From: Homalodisca vitripennis
Taxonomy: Eukaryota > Arthropoda > Insecta > Hemiptera > Cicadellidae
Direction: 5' to 3'
DNA length: 64,000 bases
Assembly (NCBI RefSeq): GCF_021130785.1
Contig: NW_025777950.1
Span: forward strand, 1-64,000
Shown here: piece by piece, positions 1-13,690 of the stretch
Layout of the letters: the number at the start of each line of letters is the position of its first letter
How positions within the stretch are numbered: position 1 is the stretch's first letter
Made by a program: the position numbers and the translations under genes
The notes under the pieces: model-generated
Databases searched by the model: none
What the model saw: only the letters and a program-made list of their open reading frames with translations
Told to the model about the DNA's origin: nothing

Positions 1-649
1 AAAGGAATTAATTATACGGTAAGGATTTTGTTGAGGATCATTTCAATGTAATAATTTCTAAAATTTAAATTTCCATTGACATTTACTTGCCTTATTAGAA
101 GGATGTAAACATTAAATCACAACATTTTTGATGCATCCCGTAATTAAATAGTGCAAAACAAAATGTATTATAATTGTTAAAAGATGATATCTAGTCTTTA
201 ATTTTTTAATTGAAAAAAAACGCACAATTCTATTAGCATTACAAAAGTCTTATAATTGGTACATTATGAATAAAAAGTTTTGTGATATAATAATTCACTA
301 AGTAAACTATTTAATTATAACATGTTACCGTGGAACATCCCGAAAAATTTAAATTATCATTGTTTTCTTAAAATTGACTGCGTGGTTTAAAAAATCGGAA
401 TCAAAAGAAAAATTTAAGTTCCCACAAAAAATGTTATTGCGAGAACAAAGTAAATATAAATGTAAAAAATTATACCACATGATTAGTTTTAATTATGTAT
501 ATTGAGTAGGTACAATGCTCTTGTACTTTTATGTGACATGTAATTATGTATATTGGAGTAAAACAATGCTTGGATTAACTTTTTATGTGACAATCAGATT
601 ACGACTACCCTTGCAATATAATTATGTGGCTAGGTTTAATATAAGGTAT
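1..649. repeat. Noisy left copy of the element's flanking sequence (possible empty site)
   Basis: This stretch aligns along its whole length, in the same orientation, with 53,583-54,111. Both run from the AAGGAATTAATTAT start to the AATATAAGGTAT end. The left copy is about 120 bases longer, and nearly all differences are scattered 1-4 base insertions. There is also a local duplication near 490-590 of the TAATTATGTATATTGAGTA segment. After GGTAT the left copy goes on with TAATTCACAC, whereas the right copy enters the viral element. It may extend left of the window. It contains no gene. Confidence 0.85.
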
Positions 650-3604
650 TAATTCACACAAATTCGGATGAATATCTACAGCCGCAACTGCTTTAAATTA
701 GCCAACATAAATAAAGTCACTTACACAGCCAAAAGGGAAAAACGAGGATTAATTATTTGAAAGCGTCGTTAATACTCGTATTTTTACTTGACGAGTTTTA
801 TACTGACTTCTAAAATGGAATTATGGACCTATTTGAATTAATTCCTACTTTCTTTTTATTGATTAAACTCAAATTGCCTGATATTTTTTCAGTTTGATTT
901 AATTACACATTCCAATTAAGAGTGTTGATTGGCCTTTATTTTATTAAATTCTAAACAAATATTTATGTTGATTTATAATTTAAAATCAAGAATTAACTTT
1001 TAATTGTTTAGGGTTATATATTAATATATGTTGGTTGGTCAATATGCGAAATCGATTACAAAATATTGTTTTCAGTAAACATAAAATGGATTCATTGGTA
1101 GGAATACACTTATTTATGGAACGATACAATCTGATATTGTACAATTATTATTTTTAGCTACTAGTGGTTGGACGGATTATATGGGGCATTTTAATGTACG
1201 ACTCGTTTACATAAGACAGAAACAAATTACCTATTGGCCTGGACCGGTCACATATAATTAGATCGATTTACCAATATACGATTTTGTAAAGCTTCTTTAT
1301 ATTCATAACTTGTGCTTAAAAGAACCAACCTGGTTTACAAAAATCAAAACTAATGCATGAATTACCACTAACCTAGCAATGTTTTAAAAACCGAGAATAT
1401 CATGGTTCCTATAGTGTAAATGAGTTTTGTTACTTAATATCTTTGAAAATGCTTTTGTGCTGGGAGTATTGGAAAAAATAATCCTTTTTAAATCTAGCAA
1501 TTGGTAGTCCCACAATATGAATGGGTCAGTTTTAATACGATGGTTTACATATTGTCGATTTTATAATAAAACACCCCTCAGCTTAGTAATAACTTCCCAA
1601 ACCGTGAATGCCTATTTCGAGCTTTAAAATTAGAGTATAATTAAATTTTGTTGGCGATTTTACTTGTTTTATCGCAATACTCCACTGGACTAGTAAATAA
1701 ACCATTTTCCAAGTGGATACCTTCTTATTTGCACTTATAATCCATTTTTCACGGTTGGGGTCATTCTGGAGAATTAAAAGCTTTGGTTTACTAGTCACAT
1801 AGAGTAATAACCAGTCATTTAAATTTGTCAGTTAAATTTATCTCTACAGTAATATTTCTGTGGGTTAATTACTTACCTCCATTCCCCCACACAGGAATAT
1901 AAGATCTGTTTATTATTAAAAATTCTAGGGTATGGTAGCGAGCACCGGCGCATACTGATGGTCATCTCTTTCCCCTACTCTATGTAGTGGCTTGTTGAAA
2001 AATTCCGTGGTCCATAAAGGAAGTGGAACAATTCTAACAGCCGGATGTAGTACAGTGACTGAGATGTTATTTCAAGGACAAATTATAAACCCCATACAGT
2101 TTTATGCCCTTAATATTGATCGCAGAATTTTGGGAGATGTCTCATTTCAAAAAATATCAGTATCGTCATCCTAAATATTTTAAGACAGGGAGCTTAAGAA
2201 TTCACAAAGCTATCGGGTTTTTTTATGTGTTATTACTTTCAACAAGGGCTTTTCACTCTATATTTGCGTTCTTTTTTCAATAATAAATATGAAATATTTT
2301 TAATGATCGTGATGCCAAATTTAAACATTAGGTATTTTTCTCCCAAGATAAAATAATTGCCTTTAAAATTTCTTTTTTAAATTTTAATTAAAAGAAATAA
2401 AATGAATCCGTAATACATTTTAGATATCCTTGACATGTTATGTTTCTTTATATTAATTAAAATAATACAATCTTAAATTGAAAAGGTTACGTAATGGATA
2501 GTTTAATATTAAACTGTAAGATGAATCCATGTTGATTAATTGAAAACATTTAATAATTGCAAAAAACAATCCTAATAAATAGTCAAAAGTACGAAAATAG
2601 GACATTTATATAAACGCAATACAAGGTTCAATATGATAAGAATATGATAACTTTCGCTTTGAATTTTTAATGTATTTCATAATTAATGTTTATTCGATAT
2701 TATTTTACCTCAATATTTAGATTCTATGATTGTATAACAATGAATAGTGAATAAATTATTAAAATTTTTAAGAGAAAAAAAATACATTTCAATCACCTGC
2801 TACTCTATACCAAAAAAATTTAACAAAAATGAATAATAGTCCGGACTAAATAAAAATTAAAAAATGAAGCAGGAAATTGAACACTAATATATGAAAAGTA
2901 GTTTAAGAACGAAAAGGTTTTCATACTAAACATTACAGATAATAAATTTCATAATTTTGTGCGAGTACATCTGAAAATTGACAATCAAGCGTTATTACGC
3001 TTATAAGTATATTATTAAATAAACATATGATACAAAAAACTCAAACAGCCAAAATACTATTTTTTAATACAACTATCACTACATAATGCAACTATTAATT
3101 GGAAAACTGTAAACGTTTATACTTCACAAAGAATTATTTACCTATACCTAAAAACTATTTATTTCTCCGATAGAGAAGCCCCAGAGTATCTCAGTCTAAA
3201 AGTGCTTAAGCTTAATCACTTAAAATATATATTTTTAAAATGTTATTTTCCTGAAACGAGGAATCGAATTGAGAAAACGAGGACGTATCTCAATAGTTTG
3301 AGGCCCATACCGCGTAACCTACAATCTGTTACATGAAAATAGTTAGCGAACATTAAAGTCCTGTACTGAGCTATTTGCAATTATATGTCATCACGTGATG
3401 TCTTGTTACACTTCCATAAGAGAAACAATTTAAAAATGAGAAAGAATATCTTGTAATTACTTATTCTAATTCCTAATTATTGAAAATAAATAAATATATG
3501 CTTTTTCATTAAATATTTTTATTTTACATAATAAGAACTGTACGTATTTTTCTAACCTCATGTGAAAAAACTGCACTAGTGTTAGATAATTAGCAGGTTC
3601 CCAC
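650..3604. other. AT-rich non-coding DNA
   Basis: Nothing recognisable was found. The short open frames here (for example about 1.6-1.8 kb and 2.0-2.17 kb) have AT-rich composition, no known motif and no neighbours that support them. Confidence 0.6.
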
Positions 3605-3657
<53 letters not shown>

Positions 3658-3662
3658 ATATA
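3605..3662. repeat. Compound (TA)n(TG)n microsatellite
   Basis: About nine TA units are followed by about fifteen TG units and a short TATGTATATAT tail. This is an ordinary simple repeat of animal intergenic DNA. Confidence 0.95.
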
Positions 3663-4120
3663 TCATTATATTATTAACTTATACTTACTATGATTTTATA
3701 TTCAATTTCAATACATAAATATTGAAAGAAATTTTTATTCAAGTTACACAATATTACAGTTATAAAACTGTGCACTTGACAAACAAAATGTGTTTTGACG
3801 TATTAAAAAAAACATATAAAACTAAATATTTGTAAGACAAAACAAAATACTTTTTAACAACTTCAAAAATATTTTATTAATATGTAAGAAAGTATTCGTT
3901 ACACAGTATATTGTAATTGAACCTACGTTAATTATTAACCTAAAATATTGTTTTTTTTGTACTCGTAATTTTAAAAAAGCATATTTATTGTTTAACTACC
4001 ATGTACTTTATTTTTAATGTTGTTAATTTCTATGGGTGTAAACTGGGACAATTTTCCACAAAGCTACAAAGAATGAAATAAACAAAGCTGAATGTATTAT
4101 AAAATAGAACTGACCACAAA

Positions 4121-4585
4121 GCTTATGTTACATTGTTGTACGCAAACACTGAAGTTTTTACCAGAACCAGTGTAGGAGGACGTCGACATTAGCATGAGAG
4201 TACAGGGAATGCAGAACAGCGCCTTGCAACAATAGACCGACACTGTATTGTAAACCACTGGTGTGTCTTCCCTACCTCTAGGGACGAGATATGTGTTCTG
4301 TTCTGCTTATGTTACATTGTTGTACGCAAACACTGAAGTTTTACCGGAACCAGTGTAGGAGGACGTCGACATTAGCATGAGAGTACAGGGAATGCAGAAC
4401 AGCGCCTTGCAACAATAGACCGACACTGTATTGTAAACCACTGGTGTGTCTTCCTTACCTCTGGGACGAGATATGTGTTCTGTCTGCTTATATTAAAATT
4501 TTCTAAGCAATTTCAAGCCTTACCGGAACCATTGTGAAGGACCACTACAGTGGGCAAGGCTAGGGACGATATATATATATGATAT
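4121..4585. repeat. 184-bp tandem duplication with a degenerate third unit
   Basis: A unit starting GCTTATGTTACATTGTTGTA occupies 4,121-4,304 and is repeated almost identically at 4,305-4,485. The two differ mainly by single-base indels in short homopolymers. A degraded third unit from 4,486 keeps the CCTTACCGGAACCA.TGTGAAGGAC part. It is less AT-rich than its surroundings. No coding potential or terminal inverted repeats were seen, so the nature of the unit is unknown; it may be part of a satellite or transposon. Confidence 0.9.
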
Positions 4586-5339
4586 TATCTTGGTTATTTT
4601 TGGTAATATAAAAACTCATATATCATTCGTCCTAGAAATTAATACTTATAGCAGTGTAGTTAGTAGACTGTATATAAATTCACCTACAAAGATGCTTATC
4701 TGATCTCGTAATGATCATTTTTAAATAACCTACAACACCATAGATAGATTGTGTGGAAATTATTATGTACAGTTTTAAATAAACATTTGCTAATTTGAGA
4801 ACTTTCTCATAGTTGAATGAATTTGTACGACAAGTTGCTCAAAGCTTCTGAAAGTACGCTAAAATTTTTAAAGCTGTGTGTATACATGTTACTGTATCAG
4901 TCTAATCGCTTTGAAAAACCGGATGCCTATAGTTTACAAAGACGTATAACAGTTTAAGGATACAGTTTTCGAACAAAATTATTAAGCTAACGATAATATT
5001 GACAAAATATTCATGAATGAAGCTTTATTTTTCTGATTTAGAATGCATTCCTTATTTTTGTCACAAATTAGCTATAGTAAGAACGTTGAGGTTATTAACT
5101 AGTTTAGGATTTTGTTAGTTAAACCCTTGTCTTGCTGCGGAAAGAAATAAACACAATTATTAAAACACATATCCAACCACTCACTCAAGCCTCACTCTTT
5201 CAAAATAATCTCTCGTTACGGAAAAGAACTACAATTTATTTGTAATAAACAACAACAACAACGTTTTATAAAAATTCAGTCTCTGACTAGTAGTAAGAAA
5301 CTGCATTATTAAATTTGGAAACAAATTTTGTCGTATGTC
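4586..5339. other. AT-rich non-coding DNA
   Basis: Nothing recognisable was found here or in the smaller gap at 3,663-4,120. Confidence 0.55.
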
Positions 5340-5480
5340 TTATTCGGTCCATCTGGTCAAACTGTATAACGAGACCCATGAGGTGATGGGGTGAGACAAG
5401 GGGGTATTGACTGCAATGAACCGGAAGTGACTGTCTCAATCAATAGAAAGGAACGTCACCTGTACAACCTCTATCTTCTT
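5340..5480 (+). repeat. Dispersed repeat A, copy 1
   Basis: This segment, containing CAAACTGTATAACGAGACCC and AATGAACCGGAAGTGACTG, is found again in reverse complement at about 11,606-11,740 with roughly three quarters of the bases matching by eye. It is non-coding, probably a fragment of a transposon family of the host. Confidence 0.75.
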
Positions 5481-6895
5481 CTTTAATGAATTCTCTTGGC
5501 ATTATTTTGATACTCCTTATTAAGTAAACCCCATTCAATATTTACTTGCAAAATTACATCTTCCTAAGAAAATAAACGATAGTAACTAGTAATAGTATTA
5601 TTAGTTTATAGCAACTGAAATGGTAAGAATATGTTTTAATACATTTGCGACAATTAAATTTGTCTTCGTGATATTGTCTTTTCTTGTCTAAATTTCGTAA
5701 TGCTAAAGTAATTCCTAACTGTAAAATTTATGGAAAATAAGTATTATGATAAGACAGAGGCCACTTGAGTAAGTATACAAATGATATTTAAAATATATTA
5801 TTTTAACCAATATATTCAATTTAAGTTTTAAAATCTGTTTGCTCTTTCATGAAAGTAAGCTAGGTTAATTTTATTTACTTTTAAAGTTTACTTTAAACAA
5901 CAAAGTAAAAGCTTCATGATTTTAATACAAATTTACAACATTGCATCATCTATTCACCACATTAGTTGAAAGCATGCCTATTCTTACATACTAAAACAAA
6001 AGCGTTCAATCAAGTCAGCTTAATATGAAATTAAACCCAGTAAAATGCTTGTAGAATGTGTTTACCATTATTAAAACGATATTGAAAACTTAGCAGTATG
6101 TGATGCATTATGACCACATGTGCTTAAAAATCCTGGATGAAATGCCAATGAAAGGAAGATTTCTTTCTCCAAAAAACTGGCGTCATATCAATTTGCTGAT
6201 CTACCCTACTTAAAAACGTGTGTAAAACGTTATATTTTAGGTAATATACTACGAATATGTTTTATTTATCTACTTTTTAAATAATGACAGTGGCAATTTT
6301 CATTTTTTGAATAATTATTTATTTGAACAGGAAAGTTTATACTTATTTGAGGGCTCTAGGACTATATTTAAAAAAATGAAACATACATTTAAAATATTTA
6401 TAAAGGGTTACTTTATAATGAGGTTTTCATTCTTTCTCATCATTTTGATAATATTTTATGCTTTTTAAATTATTCGTGGGAACTTATAACTTATTAGAAA
6501 CAAAAATCATTATGCAATATTTTTGCAAAATGTCAAAAAGCGTCCCGTTTCATATTATGTTGTGTTTATTTATTACCCAAAGTATTATAGTTTTTATTAG
6601 CAAAAAATATTTCTATGAAGAACATGATTTCATAATAAAATTATAAAATTCTGTAAAGGCTCAAATTTGTCAATGTTTTCGGAGTTTCCAAAAATGTGTG
6701 TCTATGTTTTTGGTCTCGGATAAGTATATCTTTAATTTTGATATTATCGTTTGGTATTATGGGTAAAAAAATGTAGGCAAAACGAAAATTGAAGAACAAA
6801 TTAGTGTGTAGATAAACTGAGTACACTCTTATGCCATTCGAGCATTTGAGATAGTAAACAAAGTGTGACATAGTAACACTTGAGTAGCCATACGT
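5481..6895. other. AT-rich non-coding DNA
   Basis: Nothing recognisable was found. Open frames near 6.46-6.87 kb on both strands are low-complexity and without motifs. Confidence 0.55.
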
Positions 6896-6954
6896 TTTAT
6901 ATATATACGATATATATACGTCAGTTTATATATATACGATATATATACGTCAGT
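6896..6954. repeat. Tandem pair of palindromic TATATATACGATATATATACG units
   Basis: A roughly 28-bp unit, itself nearly palindromic around the CG, occurs twice and each time is followed by GTCAGTT. Each unit could form a hairpin or cruciform. No associated gene was found. Confidence 0.85.
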
Positions 6955-7037
6955 TCAACGCTTTTAAATTTTATTAAAAATTAAGATTTTATCAAGTTTT
7001 CAAACAAGTTGAACAAGTTGAACAAGTTGGTTCAAAG

Positions 7038-7073
7038 TTTGTTTGATTGGTAAAAGTTAACCAATCAAACAAA
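7038..7073. repeat. Perfect inverted repeat (hairpin)
   Basis: TTTGTTTGATTGG at 7,038-7,050 is matched by its exact reverse complement CCAATCAAACAAA at 7,061-7,073 with a 10-base spacer. Upstream are three short AACAAGTTG direct repeats (about 7,001-7,030). There is no T-run or gene that would make it a terminator; it is probably a small foldback remnant. Confidence 0.8.
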
Positions 7074-10000
7074 ATTAATTCTACGTAAGAAAACTCGACT
7101 ATTAAGAGCATATCTCTTCATGAGATTAGACAAAGGGAGAAAACAGTCTTCCTGTAATCACTTCAGCAAATAGTTAGTGCTTCTACTGATTGTTAGGTCA
7201 AAGCAGAGGGATGGACCACATCCAAGCATGATATAATTGATATAATGCCTAAAGTCTCTAAAATAAGCGGAGCCTAATGTTCGCTCCAATATCTGTTGTA
7301 GGCTTATCTTTTAATAATATAACATGGCCCAACTTTTAAAAGAAAAACCTTTTAATACCCGTACAAACTTTTTATTTAATCAAAATGTTCATTTCTTCAA
7401 ATATTGGAATTGCTTTTCAGCAATTAGTTTTACTTACTGTACAATATCAAGACCTGTAATAACTTTCTTAATTAGTTTGCTTCGGAATACTAGATACATA
7501 TTTGTCTTTTTTGGAAATATTCTAACATCAACACAAAACGAAAAAACCGATTGGAAGAGTCTGATCACCACATATTAAGGTTTGTTTTGTTTGTTTAAAT
7601 GTATTGTAATCCTATATACATGAGTTTCTTTATGTTAATTGATGAATTTTATTACCTCATCGAAATAAAACTAGCCAATTTTAATTCAATGATGTGTATT
7701 CAGACTGCATTAGCAACTTTTACAATCAAAATAACCATTTAAGACATGATTTAAATTGAATAATGCAAATAAGCTGTATAGGAATACTAAAGAGTTGCCG
7801 TTCTTGTGAAATTCTTACAACTGGCTCAGGGGACTGGGTATAACAACATTTACCAGTGGCGGTAATATTAGATTATGTCGGAGAGTAATTTATGTAGAGC
7901 CTCGTTATTTCCTTGTCACCCTTACACGATATACTAGACTTGAGATTGTGTGATCTCCTAACATAATTAACCTAATAATACATTGATTACTATACCGTAT
8001 ATTAATAAGTAATTTGAAATTTGGCACATACATTACGCATGTTAAATATAAGCACTAATGCAGTTTAAAAAATATTAACCAACGGAAAGGGGTTTAAATA
8101 AGATTACAATCACTATAAAAACTATATTTTGTTTTTCCAACTTCCCAATGTCGTAGGATGATGACACAGGTGTACCTCAAGATGTATTCCAGAAATTTAT
8201 AGTAAGGAATGTCTTTATTACCAGGCGAAGTTAGGTCTAAGAAGCCCTTTCTAACACTTAAGGGGACAGGGACGTCCATATCTCGCCCATTTTAATTTGG
8301 TAATATTTAGGTACATTTAAAAAGCGAAACTAAAAGTGCTATGACTGATGAACTCCAAAGATTATGTTTAAATTACTCATTCCAAATCATAAGATATAAT
8401 GAAAAAATAAAAACTTTTTACAAAGTTTTTCAGTTGTTTTTAACGTACCTTATTTTCTTATTTTAAATTTATAATAGTAAAACACTTTGTTTCTAATTTA
8501 AATACAGTGGTTTTCTCTTAATATACCGACACAACGGAAGATCGAGGCATTCGACAAAACATAGCGAAAAATTAATTGTACAGACAGGCAGAAGTTCGGA
8601 CGCAATGTTCTTTGACCTTTTGTCCCAACTTTAATAGAGATCTTTTTAGACCAAGAAGTACATTGACAACCGTTTTATATAAAGAATATTGGGCTATCAA
8701 GGTTTTATTGTATCTAAAAAAGAATTAAAACTCAGCCTTTCTCAGCAATCGTAAGTGTATAACTGCCGCAAACTTTCAACAGTGAAATTTTGTTGTCGGA
8801 TTTTTGGCAGTGATTTATCTTACTAAAGACCTTAAATTTGATACATTACGTGACTTAAGCTCTCATATGAGAATTCTCGTAGGTCGTCCCATAATACGAT
8901 TACAAATAAGAGATTTACTACTAACAGCACACTGATAAACCCTTTAAGTCAACACATATTGCATGATGTACAAGATTTATCCAGATGTACTAGTTTTATT
9001 GATCATAGTTTATGATAACGCAAAAGCATGGATACTAAAGTAGAACATCTATATCCTTGTTATTGCATATTATAAAATAATTATAATCAGTTACTAGAGA
9101 TATTTTGCCATTAACAGAGCTACTGAATATATTATCTCATATCCATGATATAAGATCATGAACAGTTTCTTCATATACATTTATTTATAAATTAACTAGT
9201 CACTTGTAGCTCTAATGCACTTTTTGAGGTAGGTTTGTAAAGGATTAGTGAAAAACGTGAATTAAGCTATACATCATGTTGTATTTCAATTGATCTATAC
9301 TTTTTTCGGGAAATTTAGCACATTTTATCCAAAAACTAATATTTATATTCAGATTAATACAAATTATATATGCCAATAGTAAAGATCTATTGCCCAAGAT
9401 TACATACCTTAATTTATCACTTGAAGTCTGTGACGTTATTACACGCAATGTGAGTGTAACCTAGAATAAACTTCTGATCTGGTATCATGAACCTTTCAAT
9501 CAATGCACAAAAATGAATAAACGTATGTATTACTGTTGGTCCTCTCACTCTTAACTTAATTTTTTTTTGTACTTTCAGCCAATAAAAATCCTTTCGTAAT
9601 ATTTAATTTTCGTTTTACATTTTTTCATATCAAAGTAATCAGTGTAGGGGTGGGTATATATATTAGTTCCTAAGTTTGAATTCATTTTAATGAAATAATT
9701 ATTTCGTCAATATGTTTATTCTAGAATGTTTTATTTCTTTGCAAGTTTTTTTAGATGTATAGCTTTTTGTATCATTATTATAATTCTTGGTAGTCAATTA
9801 TAAACCAGATCATATATTCACAAATTTAAACATTAAACAGCATTCACTATCCTGGCCAGATTTAACGTGGTAAAGTGCATAGAAATATGTGGTGTGCTCC
9901 GATCTCGACACGGATTATATCCTACATCATTGTTTCTGTAGACATAAACAAGGCCGTTACGAAAATTCAAATACATGTACTCGTCACAAGACTTCATTTC

Positions 10001-11605
10001 ACACATGTTGTTTAAATTTTGGACAGTAAATGTTCAACGGAATTTTTTTAATACTTAGCATATCCATAAGTGTGAAAAAAGCAAACCTAATAATCGATAG
10101 AATTGAATACATACAATTGTGCTTGGTCAATATAACAACATTATCTTATTTTAATGCCTAAAAATTTTAATATAAATAAAATTAAAATATGTCATTTTCA
10201 AAAGGCGAAAATCTGGGTCTTATTCACGAAGTTATACGTTTGTGAGAACTGTCATTTAAGAATCTGCAAATGTTTTCAAGGAAGGAAAATTGTCTGCCTG
10301 TGCACACAAAAACTTTCAAAATAAACGTCTTATAAATTTGAAATTTCACATGAATCATTTTTCTGGTCGGTAATAATCGAGTTCGTTAGACTCCATAAGG
10401 ATTTGGCTAATAGTGAGCAACTGAATTTGCTCTTTATTCTAATTCTGCATAGAATGGCATATTAGTCAGCTCATTGGAAGCTCTTTAGTCTAGTACACAC
10501 CACCTCCCACCGTAGGATGGTGTACTTCATGGCTCAGTTTATAAGCAGTATTTCTTAAATTTTAATGTCACACCTCTAAATCATGAACAAACTATACAAG
10601 ATCAGAGGATCACACAAAATGTGTTAAAATATAGACCAATACAAAACATTGAGGTATGATATTATCGCATACTGGATGTCCGCAAATTAGTTCAAACGTA
10701 TTGTTTAATGAAGTTTTAAGTAACATTTCTTAAATAGACAGTTTTGAGTATGCTGGAGGACTAAATTCAAAAAATTTTCTAATAGTAAACTAATTATATT
10801 TACATATATTAATTAACTCTATGTCCAAATTTGTGGCAAACGTAACATTAAATATTCTATAAAATAGATATTTTGTAAGCACCTTAACGCGTTAAAATAA
10901 CAAGATTTTATTATGTATATAATAATACACAAATGATACTTAAACACTTTAAATAAGTATGAGAAGTTAAGGTAAAGCCTACTTACAAGAATTAAAGAAC
11001 ACAACAGTGATCTCCTCCCTTGTATAGTTAAACTTATGTAATTTGTGATTGACCGATTTTGTATAAAACTAAAACGATGCTGTAATATTGCAAACTAATT
11101 ATAAATTATAAAGTTTACATTAAAAAAAGTATACACTTTCATTATTGCAAATTAATTTATAAAGTAACTGACAAAACTTTTCTTATTTTTATGTGAGGAG
11201 AAACAGATTAAAAGAATTATTGTGCAAAATTATTATATTTGTACCTGTGATTTGTATACCTACTACAAAATTGTCACTGTGTTTTCGCAATGGTTATATC
11301 TGTCACTTGCACAGTTAGCAGTTACTGAAATGTCACGCAATATCAAAACCCAATATTAGACACGAGAGGCAATAATCGCCATGACAATCTGTTATTGAGC
11401 TCAAAGCAAACGGAGATCTTAACTTTATTCTACACGTTTTATTCACGCAAATGGCTTTTTTTAATATTCACGAAAACTATATTTGTAGTTTCAAAATGTA
11501 TTATTTACTATTATTTAAACTGTGGAACATATAGTTGTTCATGTCCATAGTGAATTGGGTTTCTTTAGTAAGCAATGTTAAGGAATTCATTAAACTGAGA
11601 AAAAC
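7074..11605. other. AT-rich non-coding DNA
   Basis: Nothing recognisable was found over 4.5 kb. Open frames of 61-84 codons at 7.32, 8.09, 9.25 and 10.8 kb show no domain, motif or codon pattern that sets them apart from chance frames. Confidence 0.55.
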
Positions 11606-11745
11606 AGGTGACCAGAGGACTTTCCTTTCTATTAAAGACTGGCAGTTCCGGTTCACTGACTTTCTATACCCTCTTGTCACAACATATGGGTCTTAGCGTT
11701 TTGTTACACAGTTTGACAAGCTGACTGGCTAGGTCACAATTTGTT
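11606..11745 (-). repeat. Dispersed repeat A, copy 2 (inverted)
   Basis: This is the reverse complement of the 5,340-5,480 segment; shared words include TAGAAAGGAA, GAACCGGAA and CAAACTGT.TAAC. It is diverged and non-coding. Confidence 0.75.
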
Positions 11746-12284
11746 TTGAAATTACTAATGTAACTCTGACAAATTTTCAGTGACTTTATTATGATAAAAT
11801 TCTGTTAAAAATATTATAAATATATAGTATTAGTTTATAGACCTCCCTCAGTTGTATAAAGCATTTTTGATTTGGCGAACGTGAGGAAGAAGTGACTGAC
11901 AAATAAAACAAAAGTTTTAACTGACAAAAGAATAAAGTAGTTCATTATTGCTCGTGTTAAATAAATTAAAACATTAAAAAACATTCCCTATTTGCACATT
12001 CCCTATAATGCATTAACATTATATTATTAAAGAACTATTTTGCCAAAAAATACTCCCATTAAAAACATTTAAGCCTTGAAATTCTATAAGCCATTGGAAT
12101 TATGTACTCCTAGTACTAAAACAGTTGATACAGTAATGTTTTATACGTAGTTTTAATAACTTTTACTAATCTTCAGATTCCCTAAGTAATAGTGCTTTAG
12201 ATAGGATTTACGTAAACTGTGTGTACGATTTCAAATTATCATTGTTTGTAAAAGTACATAATACGTCACGAATAACCGAATAAC

Positions 12285-12334
<50 letters not shown>

Positions 12335-13090
12335 CCTTCAACTATAAGCCAATCAATCTCTTAATGGAACGTATATTAATTCGAACCGATAAATATCAGG
12401 CTACTCAGTTTAATTTTAAAAGAAGTTGGAACTAATTGATGAGTATTAAGACCCTTTCAAATAATTAATTTAGTTCCTTTCGCTAAAAAGAGGCATATTT
12501 TATATTAAGGACTTATTTTAAGCAATGAATATCCAATTCTTTGACGCTGGTGATTTAACCTCTGATATTAAACATCAGGCTATAACATATTGATGGTAAT
12601 CCAATTATAATAGTTTAAATCAATATCCATAAACTACAAATGTAGTAATTTGAATTACCTTAATGCATTGTATGTTAATATTATATTGAATATCCTTGCA
12701 AACAAAATTCATGGAGTCTTTTATTCGAAATAGTTTTATGTGGACTTTATTTTACTCTTAATGTCCTTTTATAAAAACATACAACTGTAACAAAATTGAT
12801 TTGACTAAATGTTCCATTGCATTCTACTAATAAATTGTTACGGATGAGTTAAAGCACACATGTTTATTCATGTATACAATTTTGAATGATAATGTATTAC
12901 GTGTTTTTTTTATCTAAACAATTAATGTATAAACATTGTTTAAAATATAAAATACTGCCCTGACAGTAAAATCATATGTAAGCATGTATTATTTAAACAT
13001 TTAATCGTGCAACGGGCAAGAAAGAATATTCTTTTACTTTACTTTGGACTTTAAAGACAAGAAAAATATTTTAAACCTAAAATCTGGGTA
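11746..13090. other. AT-rich non-coding DNA
   Basis: Nothing was found apart from the (AT)n tract at 12,287-12,332. Confidence 0.55.
12287..12332. repeat. (AT)n microsatellite
   Basis: About 23 uninterrupted AT units. Confidence 0.97.
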
Positions 13091-13096
13091 CTTTAT

Positions 13097-13684
13097 ATGG
13101 GTAGATTACGATAAGCGGACCCGGTTTTTATATCGAAGAATGTAGTCATCGATACATAATATTCGCATCTCAAATCCTAGACTATCAATCGATATAAAAG
13201 TATCTATAGTGCTCAATAACAATCATAATATGTTTTAAATTAAAATATGAATTTAATATTTACAGTGATCAAACAAGTTATTATAACAAAAATTAGGAAA
13301 ACTGAAGACGACCATATTCGCTCTTCTCACAGTTACAGTTGTTTCCTTCTCACAAATTTCACATAATGAGCGTTTCGGTACGAAGCCATGTTGAAGCCAC
13401 AAAAACAATATATTTTATTTATGTCTTATCATCTTTCAAAGCAATTTCGTGTAGTTTTTCCAAAATTTGACTGCCATTTTTAATAATTAAAATTACTTAT
13501 GTAAAATTGAAATAATACCCTACGTGTATTATTTTAAAGTGTTTACAGCTGTCGATATAGACTATTTAAGTTAATAATTTAAAATAATTAATCAGTATCG
13601 ATTGACTATATCGATGTTTATGATTATGTAATATCGTTTTGCCAATTTCGATATAAAAAACCGGGTCCGCTTATCGTACCCTTC
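13097..13684. mobile_element. Non-autonomous DNA transposon (MITE) with terminal inverted repeats
   Basis: The ends are inverted copies of each other: ACGATAAGCGGACCCGG followed by a T-run and ATATCGA at 13,109-13,137, and the reverse complement at 13,649-13,677. GGGTA lies just outside both. The roughly 0.58-kb body is AT-rich with several subterminal ATCGAT/TCGATA words and no transposase frame. Outer flanks contain TTTATA on both sides, so a TA-type target duplication is possible but not clear. The structure is seen in the sequence; the superfamily is unknown. Confidence 0.85.
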
Positions 13685-13690
13685 CCCTTT

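Noticed and set aside
3605..12332. CRISPR-like or regulatory arrays among the repeats
   Set aside because: Only microsatellites and two-copy duplications without spacers were found; the genome is eukaryotic.
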